NCBI GenBank assembly: GCA_947179485.1 | Contig: OX359249.1 | Span: 5,952,001 to 6,016,000, forward strand | Length of the DNA stretch: 64,000 bases | Source: Allacma fusca | Taxonomy: Eukaryota; Arthropoda; Collembola; Symphypleona; Sminthuridae | Direction of reading: 5' to 3' | In this document: positions 26,087 to 38,231 of the stretch, piece after piece | Numbering within the stretch: the stretch's first letter is position 1 | How the letters are laid out: every line of letters begins with the position of its first letter | Made by a program: the position numbers and the translations under genes | The notes under the pieces: generated by a model | The model's database searches: none | What the model was told of the DNA's origin: nothing | What the model saw: only the letters and a program-made list of their open reading frames with translations

Positions 26087-26303
26087 CGTACCCTAATTTT
26101 AATTCCCATTTATTTCTACGTACCCTAATTTTAATTCCCATTTATTTCTACGTACCCTAATTTTAATTCCCATTTATTTCTACGTACCCTAATTTTAATT
26201 CCCATTTATTTCTACCTACCCTAATTTTAATTCCCATTTATTTCTACGTACCCTAATTTTAATTCTCATTTATTTCTACGTATCCTAATTTTAATTCCCA
26301 TTT
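26087..26303. repeat. Near-perfect 32-base tandem array, about 6.8 copies
   Basis: The unit CGTACCCTAATTTTAATTCC continues with CATTTATTTCTA. Copies start at 26087, 26119, 26151, 26183, 26215, 26247 and 26279, the last one partial. Spacing is exactly 32 each time, with only about three substitutions in the array. Such uniformity points to recent expansion or homogenisation, unlike the decayed repeats around it. Confidence 0.97.
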
Positions 26304-26461
26304 CCCATTGACTTAGTCAGCGTTCATTTGCACGTGGAATTTATTTTCGTGAACACCCCTCAAAGCGGATCTCATTGTAAAGTACATTGATTAGAATTTC
26401 TCTGTAGCCTCCATCGTTAACAATGTTTTTGGCATGTACGACAGCTCTCATATGGTAGATA

Positions 26462-26487
26462 CAGAGAGAGAGAGAGAGAGAGAGAGA
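26462..26487. repeat. (GA)n microsatellite
   Basis: About 12 GA units, 160 bases beyond the 32-base array. Confidence 0.95.
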
Positions 26488-28597
26488 AATAGAGGAGAGC
26501 AGTGTTGGTTGATAACCTGTGGATAAATATTTATTTGTAATATATGACATATGAGGAGTGGTAAACAATAGTGTCGTCGAGGGCTGTTGAGGATCTCAAA
26601 AAAAAACTCAATGCTACTGCTGTTTTTTTTTGTAGCAATGTAACTTTTGTAACCATGCAAATACTTGTAAATGTCTTTAATATTTACCAGGTGGCCTTTA
26701 TTGATTCCTCGTCTCATCGCCATTAATTCCTGTTTATTTTCCCCTTTCCGTCATATAGTCCTCAAAAAAAAAACCATCGGCTCTTTCCAGGGGATTTTAA
26801 AACCAGACACTTCAATTTATACTCCACTCTTACTACACCCCCCGTCCCTCCCCACCCTCACCTTAGAGAGCCTCTCCAGATATGGTCCGTCCAATTTTTG
26901 AGGTACAGTTGCAGGCTTATGGAAATATGAAGTATGTCAGTGCTGTAGGGATTATTCCTCTGGGGTCCCTGGAATAACCAGAGTGGACTGGATTGATAAC
27001 AATTGGAAAGGTTTAGAAGAGAGGACAACATGGGGGATCGACTGGTGCAAAGCAGAGGCAGTGACGTGAAAAATAGTAAGAGAGAGAGAGAGAGAGAAAA
27101 AAAAATTGGGAATAATGAAGTGAAACAAAATGTTCAGGACCTTGGAGCACTCTCTGTGTAAGACTCACCTTCCTTGCTCCCATCATAAATATATGATATT
27201 TACGGAATGGACTTTAAATGGGAGTTGGGGCCCAGAAGCCTCTGCAGGACAAGGAGCTCACAATTAAGGAGTCTGTCAGTGGACGTGAAGGGAAGAGATT
27301 TGGAGGTGCCGTCATGCAAAACTAATGTAGTGCTGACCGTCAAAACGAACCAATTCCCAAAGACCATTTGAGAGAAGGAGATGTAGAGAGTGAGAGAGAG
27401 AGAGAGCTCCAGCATTAATTACTTGTGACTCAATACAATTGGAGATGACCTTTGAGCTCGGACCGTCCTGAGTACACATGAGTAATTAATTCTTTAAGAA
27501 AAATTGCATTTGCATCCTCATCATCCCGTCCACGGCTACTATGGGGCAAGGGAGTCCTATGGGAGAGATCAAGTCATGAATAATATTCTCAATGGAGGTC
27601 GGTTGGTGTGAATGCATTTTTCATGACGGGCGCCAGAGTCATTGGAAAAGACTCGGACTTAGTACCACAGGTATATTTCTCATACAGTGTCCTCCCAATA
27701 ATACAAGGTCTTCTGAGTATAGCCCTTCCTTGCATTTCAAATCCTTTCAATAGAGCCAAAAAAATATTTGACAACAATTCAATGTTTATTTTTCCCATTT
27801 TTTTTGTAAATGATTACAATTTTTCATTATTTTGCATACCAAGCATTTTCGCACTGGACACTGGACTGTCCCCAATTGTAATCCCCATTATCCGTAGTGG
27901 AACCTCGACATTTGTCTCCTTTTTGCAGGGATGCTCTTATAAAAATGACATGTTGTATCTATTTCTGTGTGCTTAAATCCGCACTTGATGTTATCTGTTA
28001 CGCAAGGACTGGCTGCGCGTGTGGCTTCCACTCTCCCACCATGACTACAAATCCAGAGATAGGATAAGTTAGCATGAGAATCCTCGTATCAAAATTAAAA
28101 GCAGACTTGACTGTAAAAACTCGTCAAAATTTTCCAATGACAGGTAATCATTTCAGGGGAGAGAAAAAGCGAGGGATTCAAGTACAAGGTAACTCACTAT
28201 TTGAATTGTTCCAAGTTGAGGAAATATGTCTGTCTGCCCGTGAAGTCACAAGTACGGTCATAGAGAGTTCCCCTGTAGAAATGGTAACTTCTTCTGGAAT
28301 ATTCCCTACAAATTTTAACCCTCAGCCAGTTGGGATTTTTAAGAATAATTTTTCTGATGGGAAAAATCGATGTGCACGTGCATACATTCGTACATTGCAA
28401 GAGTTGCGAAAATTCCAAGGAAATTTCCGTACACTCACTCCCAATGTGATACATTTGTAATTGTAGGAGTTCTTGCTAATATTATGCTAAAATGGGAATA
28501 TTTTAAAGAGGAAAAAGTCCTCTAAGACAAGTTGTAATTACTATCCAGCACGTGAACTGCCTCTATGAATTAGAAATGAGTGACAATTCCGAACCAG

Positions 28598-28637
28598 TTT
28601 TTTTTTTTTTTTTTTTTTTGTACACATTACATTTATT
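28598..28637 (-). mobile_element. Poly(A)-tailed retroposed 3' end
   Basis: On the minus strand an AATAAA signal (28632-28637) is followed after 12 bases by a run of 22 A (plus-strand T-run 28598-28619). Signal, cleavage distance and tail together mark a reverse-transcribed mRNA or non-LTR element end. The body would extend to higher coordinates. No reading frame or target-site duplication was recognised, so the parent is unknown. Confidence 0.4.
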
Positions 28638-29449
28638 GCATCTCAATCGGATTCCCCAAGCTTTTTGAAAAGTGTTATTTTTTTCTATAAAAAATACTCA
28701 AGTGTCTTACATTCTCGTTCAGTATAGCAGGAATAATTGTCATATCATATACATACAGGACTACCTACAGGTAGGACCCTCACACACTGGATCCATCTGA
28801 TGCGTACAAGTATCGTAGAATTTATTGTGCTACAGCTAAAACGTACCCAAATAATTATTACAAGGTTATCCACACACACTAATTTTTTTTACTCTCTCCT
28901 CTGTGTGAGACTGTTGCAAATATCCATCGTTCCATGTTCGGACTCCAAAACATCCTCCCTGTCTTTAAACAAGTACACACTTTTGCTACAAGAAACACCT
29001 TATTTTAAAGGATGTAATAATAATTTATCACCCCTTTATTTTGGTTACCCTCAATCAGAGCTTCCCATCTCAAGCCTGGAAATTCTAGCGTCTGTAGATA
29101 TTTTGGGCTGGCTCTTGTAAATAAAAATCCATTGTAGCCCGTCCCAAGACTCAAAAACCAGAAACACTTTGGAATTGGGGGAAATTTTAATTTTTAAGAA
29201 TTTACGTGAGGGAAGTATATTCCAACGGGAATTTATTTATCTGTACGTATGCAATACAGTAAACATTTGCTGTAAGACAAAAATCCTTTAAAAAAAATTT
29301 CCTGTAATAGATTCAAATGCTCTTTTAGTGAGCGTTTGAGGTAGCTTGACAGTTTTGATTTATTAAAATAAATTATTAAATAAATTGTAAATTGTAGGAA
29401 ATTCCTTTGAAAAATTTTAGTTCCTTTTTTTTTATTTTTTTTTAAATTG

Positions 29450-29486
29450 CTGTAATAAGGGAGTCCGTTACAGCAGGAGTTGACTA
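29450..29486 (-). repeat. Dispersed motif, reverse orientation, two half-copies
   Basis: The plus strand reads CTGTAATAAGGGAGTCCGTT then ACAGCAGGAGTTGACTA: two reverse-sense halves in tandem. Other reverse-sense copies are at 17801 and 25441. Confidence 0.45.
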
Positions 29487-30417
29487 TATTTATATTGCAT
29501 TGTGCTCAGCACTTTCCCTATGAGAAATGAGTTTCATGTCTAGTAATCTACACTTTCACGAATGTAATGTTACACTTTTGATGGTAGGCTTACACGGATT
29601 GGACCTTGTTGTGCATTGGAATGTTGGGCCCCGTTTCACAGAGTAGGAGCGTCGCTTCCGGGAATAATTCCAATGCACGAGGAGCACCAGTTCATAATTT
29701 ATTATCATGGACTCTTCTTGTACATTTCCTCATTTGACAACGCCTCACTCTTGAGAGAGTGTGTGTCTCTAGTTGTCCCAGTAATATTTCCCGAGACAGT
29801 ACATACTTACATAACAGTTCAACACGGGAGGAATTAAATTACGTAACAATTTTTTTTACTCCTTACGAAATAACAGTAGTATTATATGTACATACATATG
29901 TAGTTATAAGAAAACCCATGGAGGACCCAATGTCCTGGGACAATTTTAAAAAATCCCTGTGATTATTATTATTATTATCGTACAAATGTCTCTAGACTAT
30001 GTCAAACTATGTTCCTACTAATTGTCAGAGTCTCAAGTCCTATCCCTTAAAGTATGGGATTGAAGTTCCGCTAAATTTCAAAATGTCTTGAGGGTGGGTT
30101 GGATTCTCTCCTACACTCGGGATTTGAGTGTGCTACAAATTCCAAGAAACTTTAATAATTCAAGTACAGATTGCACCTTTGTAAAATTGGGATATTTATT
30201 TGTCCAAAAATGTAGAAATTGTGTAGGCTTCAATTTTCCATCACAAGAGAAAGAAGAGAAAGAGTGAGAGAGAGAGAGAGAGTGGTTCAAATGCTGTAGA
30301 GAAATTTAGTGTCTCACAGTGCCCCAAAAATCCCCCTTCCTACAGGACTCACCCTTTCTTTGGGTCAACACTCTTAAAATTACTGTAATATTATCCAAAT
30401 GTACTGATTACCATGTA

Positions 30418-30443
30418 CAGTGAACTCTCTTGTAGGAGAGGCC
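30418..30443 (+). repeat. Dispersed motif copy near the right limit of its range
   Basis: CAGTGAACTCTCTTGTAGGA then GAGGCC. It is among the last clear copies before the AT-rich block at 30.95 kb. Confidence 0.5.
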
Positions 30444-32004
30444 CTAGAAAGATAAAAAAATTGACCCTTAAAATTGCAAGTTATTTTTATGAACGATAGA
30501 AAACAATTTCCCACGAATTGCTATCAGCAGAAAATTTATTATTTCAAGGGCGTCTCATATAGGGAGAGCTCACTCTAATCCCTAGAAGGCAGTAAGTATA
30601 GAAACTATAGCTACAAATAAAATCCTAGTTTCAAAGGATGTGTAATAAATACTGTCGCCCTGACTGTCGTGGACGTGACAATGACTCTGAATAAATCCAC
30701 ACGTGGAATTACACGTCCGTACCTCCGAGTATGAAGAGGGGACGGAAACTTGTACAATCCCTGCAAAAGAAATCTCGATGTTCTTTGAATGTGCTCTTGT
30801 CGGGATGCAGTAGTGGTGGCACTTGCATGCCTTCCCTTCGTAATAAAAATAAGGATGAGACAAATGGATTTCAAATGTGTAACTCCAGCCTACGCTTGTT
30901 TACATGTGAAGAAGTGGGTTTTGAAACCAATATGCGGAGAATATATTTTTGAGCCAAAAAAAATGTAAAAAAAATTATTAATAACATTATTATTACTCTG
31001 TTGATTTTTATATGAATCCGAAATTTTCCATGGGAAAATCACAGTAATGAATTATTATTGTCATGCAAAAATAAAATGAGGGATGAGGAACGTATTTTTT
31101 ATAAAAAAAAATATGTTGCAAATAAAATTCAAGAAACGAGACCATGGATTTTTTTTTAACTATTGAATATGCGGACATCGGTTTATTATTATTATTGTTG
31201 TTGAGGTTGTAATAGGATTAAATACATTATTTTAGTATTGTATACGTAACAAGTGTTTTTTCAATTGTCCCACAAAAAAAAGATTAAGTAAATGATAAGG
31301 AAACGCGGTTCAGAAGACACTCTCTTTATCGGTTTATGTGTAGACAGCGCTCTATATATATAATATTACATGGTATGCATATATATATATATATAAAGTG
31401 TACTCTAATATATACTTATGTATGTTGTATATATAGTAAATAAGTACAACTGAAACTCAGGCTTGGTTTTTTTCCCCATAAATACTACACATTATAAGAA
31501 ACTCACGTGTATGTACTGTAATGTAAATTATAAGGTAGCAACGAAAGGAAGGGAAAAAAATGTTTTTTTTTTGCCGTGTGTATTATGTATGTATGTATAT
31601 GTATGTGTTTGTGTCTGACAGAGAAAGTAAAAATGTTGAAAGTTGTGGTGGTGTAATTTTGTTTCCCTCAAGTTACTGAAACAAGACATTTTTATAATGA
31701 CATGACATTCATATTTTCTTTTCTATTACAAATATGTTTCCTGCCTTAAAAATAAAAACCGTTCTTTTACTTTAAATTATTTGTAGTAAATAATTATTAT
31801 TGTATCCATTGCAAACAGAGATGATGTTTGGGTTTTGCCATTTTTTCTCACACTCCTGCATTTTTTTTCCATTAAGTATATAGTTCTATGTATATATACC
31901 TATATATGAAAATTTTGACTACCCTTCCTTAACAGCTCAGAGGGGCTCTAGGGGTGTAGAGACTAAGGTCACATTATGAATTGTAACCCTATACATATAG
32001 ACAC

Positions 32005-32028
32005 ACCCCCTCCCCCCCCCGCTCCCCT
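32005..32028. other. C-run tract, quadruplex-capable on minus
   Basis: Runs of 5, 10 and 4 C on plus lie in AT-rich DNA. A minus-strand transcript would contain matching G-runs. It is the mirror case of the tract at 36.0 kb. Confidence 0.5.
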
Positions 32029-34423
32029 AGGTTGGACACAGCAGGTGTAATTATTATTATTTTTTCTCGGTCACAAACAAGTGTGTGATTGAATTAATCC
32101 TCTGGAAAAATGATGAGTTTTAAATTTTTTTTTAAACTTTTTTACAAAAAAAATCATCTCCGTATTTTTTTCCTGTTGTTTTATATTATTTTGAATATAT
32201 AGTTTCTAAAAAATGTGTAATTTTTTGTTTCATCAGTCATCAGTCCACGGCAAATATTCGCAAATATTTTAGCAAAAATATTTCAGTCATGCTTTTGAAA
32301 CAAACTCGTTCTATATATTACTATTGTAGATATAATAATTAATATTTATATAGGATTGGATTGTATAAAAAAATTAAATAATTCGTGTGTTGTATGTAAT
32401 TATTATATTTAATGTAATGTGTGTCTATAATAATTATTAGATGTTGGATCTTCCATAATAATACAAATTCTTTTTTCTTCTTTTTACTATTATTATGCTC
32501 ATCTGTAGGAGAGGAGTAATGTTCGGAGTCATAATAATTCACTGAATGCGATCAATAATAATTATTCCAGAATTATAACAGCCCTAACATCTCTTGTTCC
32601 CATCTGACACGACACAAAAAAACAGGGAAAAAAATAATATTATCGGAGTCTGGAGGAGTCTAATGATGATGATGATAATAATGAGAGGAGAGGACGTCTT
32701 CCGCTCTACATTTTTTTTCTTCAAACCTTACCGATGTATTGTAATTAATCCTAGACGTGTAGTAGTAGATAATTGTAATAGTAAAAACCGTACTCAAAAA
32801 ATCCCCTCAACCACACACACTGTATATTGTAATGTGGGAGGGTCTTTATATTTATATATCTATATATAAACTTATGCCGTACATATATATGTATCTTTAC
32901 GCTTCGTATATAGGATCCATTCCCGGGGATTGTCCCCAAAGTTTTTGGGAGATTTTTATTTCCCCCACCCACAAAAAAAACTCTCTGGTTTCTACAACAC
33001 TCCCTATTTAAAAATCACTTATATCTATATAGTAATTATTAAATTATAGCTCTAGATATATAATCTTACTTCGTCTGATAATCAAGCAAAGTCCCATATA
33101 CCTTACATAAATTACACATACACACACATACGAAACAAACACACCACTTAGCACTTCTCAAATTGTCCACACACAAAAAAAACACACGCAAAAAAAAAAC
33201 AAATTATCTCTTCCAACAAATATTAAAGTGACTTCAGAAATTAGTATTAGTTTACTCAGGAAGGAAGAAAATCGACGGGGAAATGAGAAATAAATTGAGA
33301 GAAAAACATCCATGTTAATACTCGTCTGTCCCCTATAGTTCTGTAGTAGTAATAATTATTATTTTACGTAAACATATTAATTTCAAGGGAAATCAAATAA
33401 ATATTGTAAATATTTACTACTAAACTCCTGCGAAAGAAAAAAAAATCAATGACTAAATCCAGTTCATGTAATAAACACATGCTGTAATACATGAGTTTCT
33501 TGGGGAGGGAGGACAAAAATTCAACCTAAAAATTCTTCATAATAGAATAGTGCAACCAGTCACTTTTACATTTTTTTTCTCTCTCTCTCTCTCTCACAAG
33601 TAATCACACTATTACATGCAATTACTTGTGTATTAAATTCTAGTAAAAATATCCTTTTTGAAACATACATTTTTGTTTTAAAAAAAAAAAATTAAAAAAT
33701 TAAAGAAACAAAAATTCTCTTGACCGTCACCGTATATCAATGCTGACAGAGGGTCCTTCCTTGAGGGAAGGATCAACACTCTACCTTGTATGTATGTATG
33801 TATATGTGTGTATAGCATTATTATGTAATAATATATTATTTGAAAAAAAAGGGGGCAGGCAAAATCCAGCAGCTTCTATGCCCCCTTGGGCTGCTATTAA
33901 GAGCAATGGCTTCTCAACTTAAAATACTATTAATTTATTCTATTAATATTCTACACACTAGGATTATTATTGATAATAATAATTAAAAAAAAATCCTACA
34001 CAAGAAAAAAAAATTGACTTCGTTCCTTCTCATACAAAAATTTCCACTATATACCCTTACAATTGCGCATGATCCATACGGAAAATTTTATTCCAGAACA
34101 GAAATATATATAACTGTGAAGGATAAACAAAAAGACAGGATGATTTCGGAAGCAAAAAAGCGTGTTATGTTTCTCAGAGAGGGGGCAGTTATTATATTAT
34201 AAAATGTTATTGTTGTACTTGAGAGGAAATATTTATTTGACGGATTTTGTTTACAAGAAAACTTTTACTATTCCCAAAATAAACTGTTTAGTTTTAAATT
34301 TTAAATTCCCTAAAAATTATTATTGAGAAAATAAACTCAATCCTACCTGATTTCTGGTTTTTACTTTGACGGAAAAAAGACTACGAAGAGGGATTATTTA
34401 TTACACTGTAAAAGCAAGAGAGG

Positions 34424-34432
34424 AATAAATAA
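34424..34432 (-). promoter_or_regulatory. AU-rich element nonamer in the putative kinase 3' UTR
   Basis: The plus strand reads AATAAATAA here, so a minus-strand transcript would carry UUAUUUAUU, the classical destabilising ARE nonamer. It lies about 2.6 kb past the stop codon. In such AT-rich DNA a single match can be chance. Confidence 0.25.
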
Positions 34433-34539
34433 AACTGTTACTAGCATCTTTCCAAGGGTTCTGTATTATATAATATATGTGTGTATGTAAATTCTATTGC
34501 TATATTTAAATAAAATGTATAAGTTTCCTATGGATGCAT

Positions 34540-34547
34540 TATATACA
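34540..34547 (-). promoter_or_regulatory. Pumilio-type element in the putative kinase 3' UTR
   Basis: Plus-strand TATATACA gives UGUAUAUA on a minus-strand transcript, which matches the Pumilio consensus UGUANAUA. One copy in AT-rich DNA is weak evidence. Confidence 0.2.
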
Positions 34548-36020
34548 CAAATATAGGGATTGGTAATGCAAGGTAATAATAATATTGTAATAGTATATAG
34601 TATAATGGAGATATAAGGGGAAAACATATGCTCAGTCCGGACTCATACCCTCACACTGGAACCTCATATGCAAGTGTGTACTTTTCCTCCATCTCTCCCG
34701 AACCTTCACTTATAACACACAAATATATATATATATATTTCTAATAATAATAATAATAATGAATAACATATATATGTCTATGAAATTTACCCGTACAAAA
34801 AATGTTTTCTCCAGGAAAAAAAATACAAATTGACACTCAACGCGTAAAAACCTTATGGATTAAAAAATATACAAGTAAAGCCAATCCTTGTCCAGGCAAT
34901 GTTATTAAAGCCTCCTGAACAACTCTATAAATCAAAGTATTCCTGTGACCCAGAGAAAATCAAAAAAAAGGAACCAACAGACCGACAACGACATCTTCCT
35001 CCCCTTCCACATCTAACTTGTAAATACGAGCACTTCAACATACTTCCGGTCCAGAGATAATGAGGGTATGAGTTAATAATTGTTTTTTGTATGTAAAAAA
35101 AAGTAAGTTGGATTTTCTCAATAATAGGTAAATATTACAAGTGAAAATAAAAATTTCCCTTCCTTACTTTCCTAGAATTATTATTATACTTTCTCTTTCC
35201 ATGATGCGCTAATGCGTATATTCGGGATTCTACAAAAAAAATCTTATTCTGTGATCCTATCGTGTAACTCTATATTGGTACCGAAAATAATAAATATCTC
35301 CATCCCCCCCAGAGGTGATTACGAAACGCAAATAAAAACCTCCAGAGTCTCCTCATTCGCATGGGTTCAAAACATGTACAATATTACTAGGAATAATAAT
35401 AATAATAATTAAATAATCATTTCTAGGAGTGAGTCCCATTGAGAGATGACTACTATATTTATATATTCCTCCACTCCTACTATATGCACTATCCGCCAGA
35501 CCCTATCCTATCCCTCCCCTGTATGTATATGAGCATACAGGGCTGAGGAGTCCAGACGAGTGGAGGGGAATAGTAGCAAATAATCATAGGAGCAGTAGCA
35601 GTGCTAAATAATAATAGTAGTAGTTAGTTGTTGTAGGTTCTGGAACTTCACTCACCTTCTCATTACTTCCATAATATGTGGAAACCTATATAGTTATATT
35701 TAAATTTGGTGTTTTCATTATATATTATTATTTTATAACATGATAATGAGCACCGCGCCACAAATCTACTATTAATTAAATATTATATGCCACCAGATGC
35801 AGTTTCATTCAATGTGTGTCTGTAGTAGTGTGTCTGTGTCTGTGTGAGTGTGTGTTTAGTATTGTATATATGTATATACTAATAAACACTCTCGTCTTTC
35901 TCACCCACAAAAAAAAAATTCTGTATAATAATATAGTATAGTAGAGTCACCATACACACCCATTACTACACATATAATTAAAAGATTACCTTTATAGAAA
36001 TTTGAAACAGCACATTTTTG

Positions 36021-36052
36021 GAGGGGGGGGGGGGTGGTGGTCGGGGGGAGGG
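36021..36052. other. G-run tract, quadruplex-capable on plus; C-rich in a minus transcript
   Basis: The tract has a run of about 12 G, then GG doublets, then a run of 6 G and a GGG, inside otherwise AT-rich DNA. It could fold as a G-quadruplex on the plus strand. In a kinase 3' UTR it would read as a poly(C)-type tract. Confidence 0.5.
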
Positions 36053-36374
36053 ATCATCTTTTTTTCCCATGAGAATAATAATATTATTATGTGAGATGTG
36101 AAATCAAATCCGGGCACAAATTCTAATAATAATAAATTATATCTTCCCTCCATGCTGCTACTACTTTCGAGGATCCTTTCAAATTATTATTGCCATTTGA
36201 AAATCCAACCCATGACAACTCACCTCAAGGATTTGTTTGTTTTTTGAACCTCCAGTGATAAACTCTCCCATACTGAGCTACTTAAAAAATTAACATTACC
36301 TCAAGTAATATATAATTATTAGTAAATCCCTCCTTGTGGTCTACAGCTCCCTCAAAACGTCTACACAAATTTAA

Positions 36375-36430
36375 TAGTAGTAGTAGTAGTAGTAGTAGCA
36401 GTAGTAGTAATAGTAGTAGTAGTAGTAGTG
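36375..36430. repeat. (TAG)n trinucleotide repeat
   Basis: About 18 units of TAG/GTA with CAG and TAA interruptions. It lies in the AT-rich flank of the kinase and would read (CUA)n in a kinase transcript. Confidence 0.93.
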
Positions 36431-37076
36431 AACCTCATTATATTATAATATTTACCCGGAGATAGTATCTCTGTATTTTAAAAAAACCTACAGACTACAA
36501 TTACACAGTATAATTAATATTGTAATAATCCTAGTCACTACAAGTGTTGATGTAGGGAACTTTTTTCCATATGCAAAAACAAAAACCATTCATGCCTTAG
36601 GATTTTAATTAGAAGATGATTCTAATTAAAAATCATGTATAGATTATGTATACATATCTATATATATATATAATTATATGCAAAAAAACAAATTATCATA
36701 TATGTTGTAGGTATATTATATAGATGTAATTATTATGTAATGTACGGTGTACACTAAAAACTACCGTTCCTTTTAAAATGGTCTAAGGTCCTATAACCAA
36801 TAGATTGTAGTAATATATATTTATATATATATATATGTATTTATGTATTGTGTCTATATCTAATATATAGATTAATATAACAGCGAATAAACTTTTTTGA
36901 CGTGTTAGTCTTAGGAGATGGTTCCGTGTAACACATGTGACCCACCTGTAATTGGATGCCGTGTTGTAGCATTTTATATATAGATATATATATCTATTAT
37001 AGTAATTATTATTAGATGATCCTATAGAGAAAATTGATAATAATAATAATTATTATAGTCCTAAGGAGCTTCAGCT

Positions 37077-37423
37077 TCAAGCTTTATCTGGTTCTGTGGG
37101 TGTCAGCGATGAGGGTATTAATGTGGGTGTCGAGGAGGACGATGACGACGCTAAGGTGACGACGGAGGAGGCAGGGGTGGTGGTATTGACGGCGGGGGAG
37201 GCAGTGGTCACTGCGGGGGCGACTTGCGGCTGGACAGCACCACTACTGGCCGACGAGGAGGGGGAATGCGAGGGTGACAACGAGGGCGAGGGGGAGGGGG
37301 AGGTCGAGGGGGATGGGGATGAGTCCAAATTCACCTTCATCCATGGATGATGCAAAATGTCCTCAAGTTTTGGTCTCTCGGATGGACGCAGTCTTAAGCA
37401 CTGACGAATCATGTCTTGGCATT
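37077..37423 (-). CDS. PIM-family Ser/Thr kinase, terminal coding exon
   Basis: This exon encodes the C-terminal end of a PIM-type kinase domain and a low-complexity tail. On the minus strand it begins right after a good acceptor (T-run, then tgatttgcag) with two bases that complete a split Glu codon. It then reads [17 protein letters not shown], subdomain XI with the conserved Arg, and continues to a HHPWM motif typical of PIM kinases. About 80 residues follow that are rich in Ser, Pro, Thr and Ala, ending in EPDKA and a TGA stop. Vertebrate PIM proteins end roughly 20 residues after HPWM, so this tail is long. The tail DNA is strikingly GC-rich beside the AT-rich flank. PIM kinases are constitutively active Ser/Thr kinases acting in survival and growth signalling. 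The family assignment is strong. Orthology to PIM1, PIM2 or PIM3 cannot be set from this part. Confidence 0.9.
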
Positions 37424-38230
37424 CTGCAAATCACATAAAAAAAAACCACCGTTTTATTATTAGTCATTCTATTTATTATTTCCCATGAAAAATCCCTAGC
37501 TTTTCTCAGCCCATCTCTCCATGTCACTCAGGTGTCAACTCTTCTTTGAGGCCCAGCTCTCTCTCTCCCAATGTATGTATGTACATGCCATATATTGTAT
37601 GTATGATGGGAGTCTCACAGGGCCTTATGACATGTACCATTTCCTATTTATTATGTATATACTGTATGGAACCAGGACCTTAACACACATGCACACTTTG
37701 TACCTCCCATCCATTTACTCCCATGCTTGTGAGATTTGGTGTCCGTAATATGCATCCTATGGGACAAATTTCTGTACGTCTGTACACATATGCATTTGCT
37801 ATTTAATTAAATCCTTGACTCTTATGAGTAATTCTATGTGTATGTACTTTTTAAGTGGAGTCTTCTACAGTAGACCCCTGTAAATCCGAATTGTGTATCT
37901 ATAAATATAATTTTATATATCTAGTTGGTAAACAACACAAGTCTATAGTACGTGAATTACATCCTAAGGGACGAAGAGTTGAAGAGAAATATTGTCGGAT
38001 TTGAGATTCATTGAAATTCCGGTAGTAAGTAAGTATATATGGCATTTAGCAAGAAGGGAAGGTCCATTCATTCCCTAGGAAGTGCATTGATAAGGAAAGG
38101 AGCTAACAAACCTCTTGTTTAATATTAGCTCTGATTTCACAGGCTTCTTCTATAGGTTATAATTGGAGCATCAGTGATGGCTATAAGAAAAAAAAGGGAC
38201 AGGCTGGAGGATTTTTATTTGGAGCAAAGG

Positions 38231-38231
38231 A

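Larger units (their letters stand above)
26304..30959. other. Mostly gene-free DNA
   Basis: Holds GA tracts (26462, 27078, about 27391, about 30266), the retroposed 3' end at 28.6 kb and motif copies at 29450 and 30418. Open frames at 27608-27976 and 28074-28460 overlap motif copies and look like chance. Confidence 0.5.
30960..37076 (-). other. AT-rich flank downstream of the kinase stop: possible long 3' UTR
   Basis: Directly after the kinase stop codon the DNA becomes strongly AT-rich for about 6 kb, with TAA/TTA runs, TA repeats and a (TAG)n tract. It lacks the dispersed CAGTNNACTCTC motif seen to its left. The change at about 30.95 kb is fairly sharp. A long regulated 3' UTR would suit a PIM gene, whose vertebrate mRNAs carry AU-rich elements, but no poly(A) site can be fixed because TTTATT (minus-strand AATAAA) occurs many times. 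It may be only partly transcribed. No coding potential was seen. Confidence 0.4.

Noticed and set aside
25917..26141. Minus-strand ORF with repeated basic peptide units
   Set aside because: The periodic peptide is produced by the 32-base tandem array, not by a coding repeat.
26087..26303. Possible interstitial telomere or CRISPR-like array
   Set aside because: The unit is 32 bases with no unique spacers and is not a TTAGG-type repeat. It is an ordinary minisatellite.
28074..28460. 128-codon plus ORF
   Set aside because: It overlaps dispersed-motif copies, shows no domain or splice context, and its length is within chance expectation for the window.
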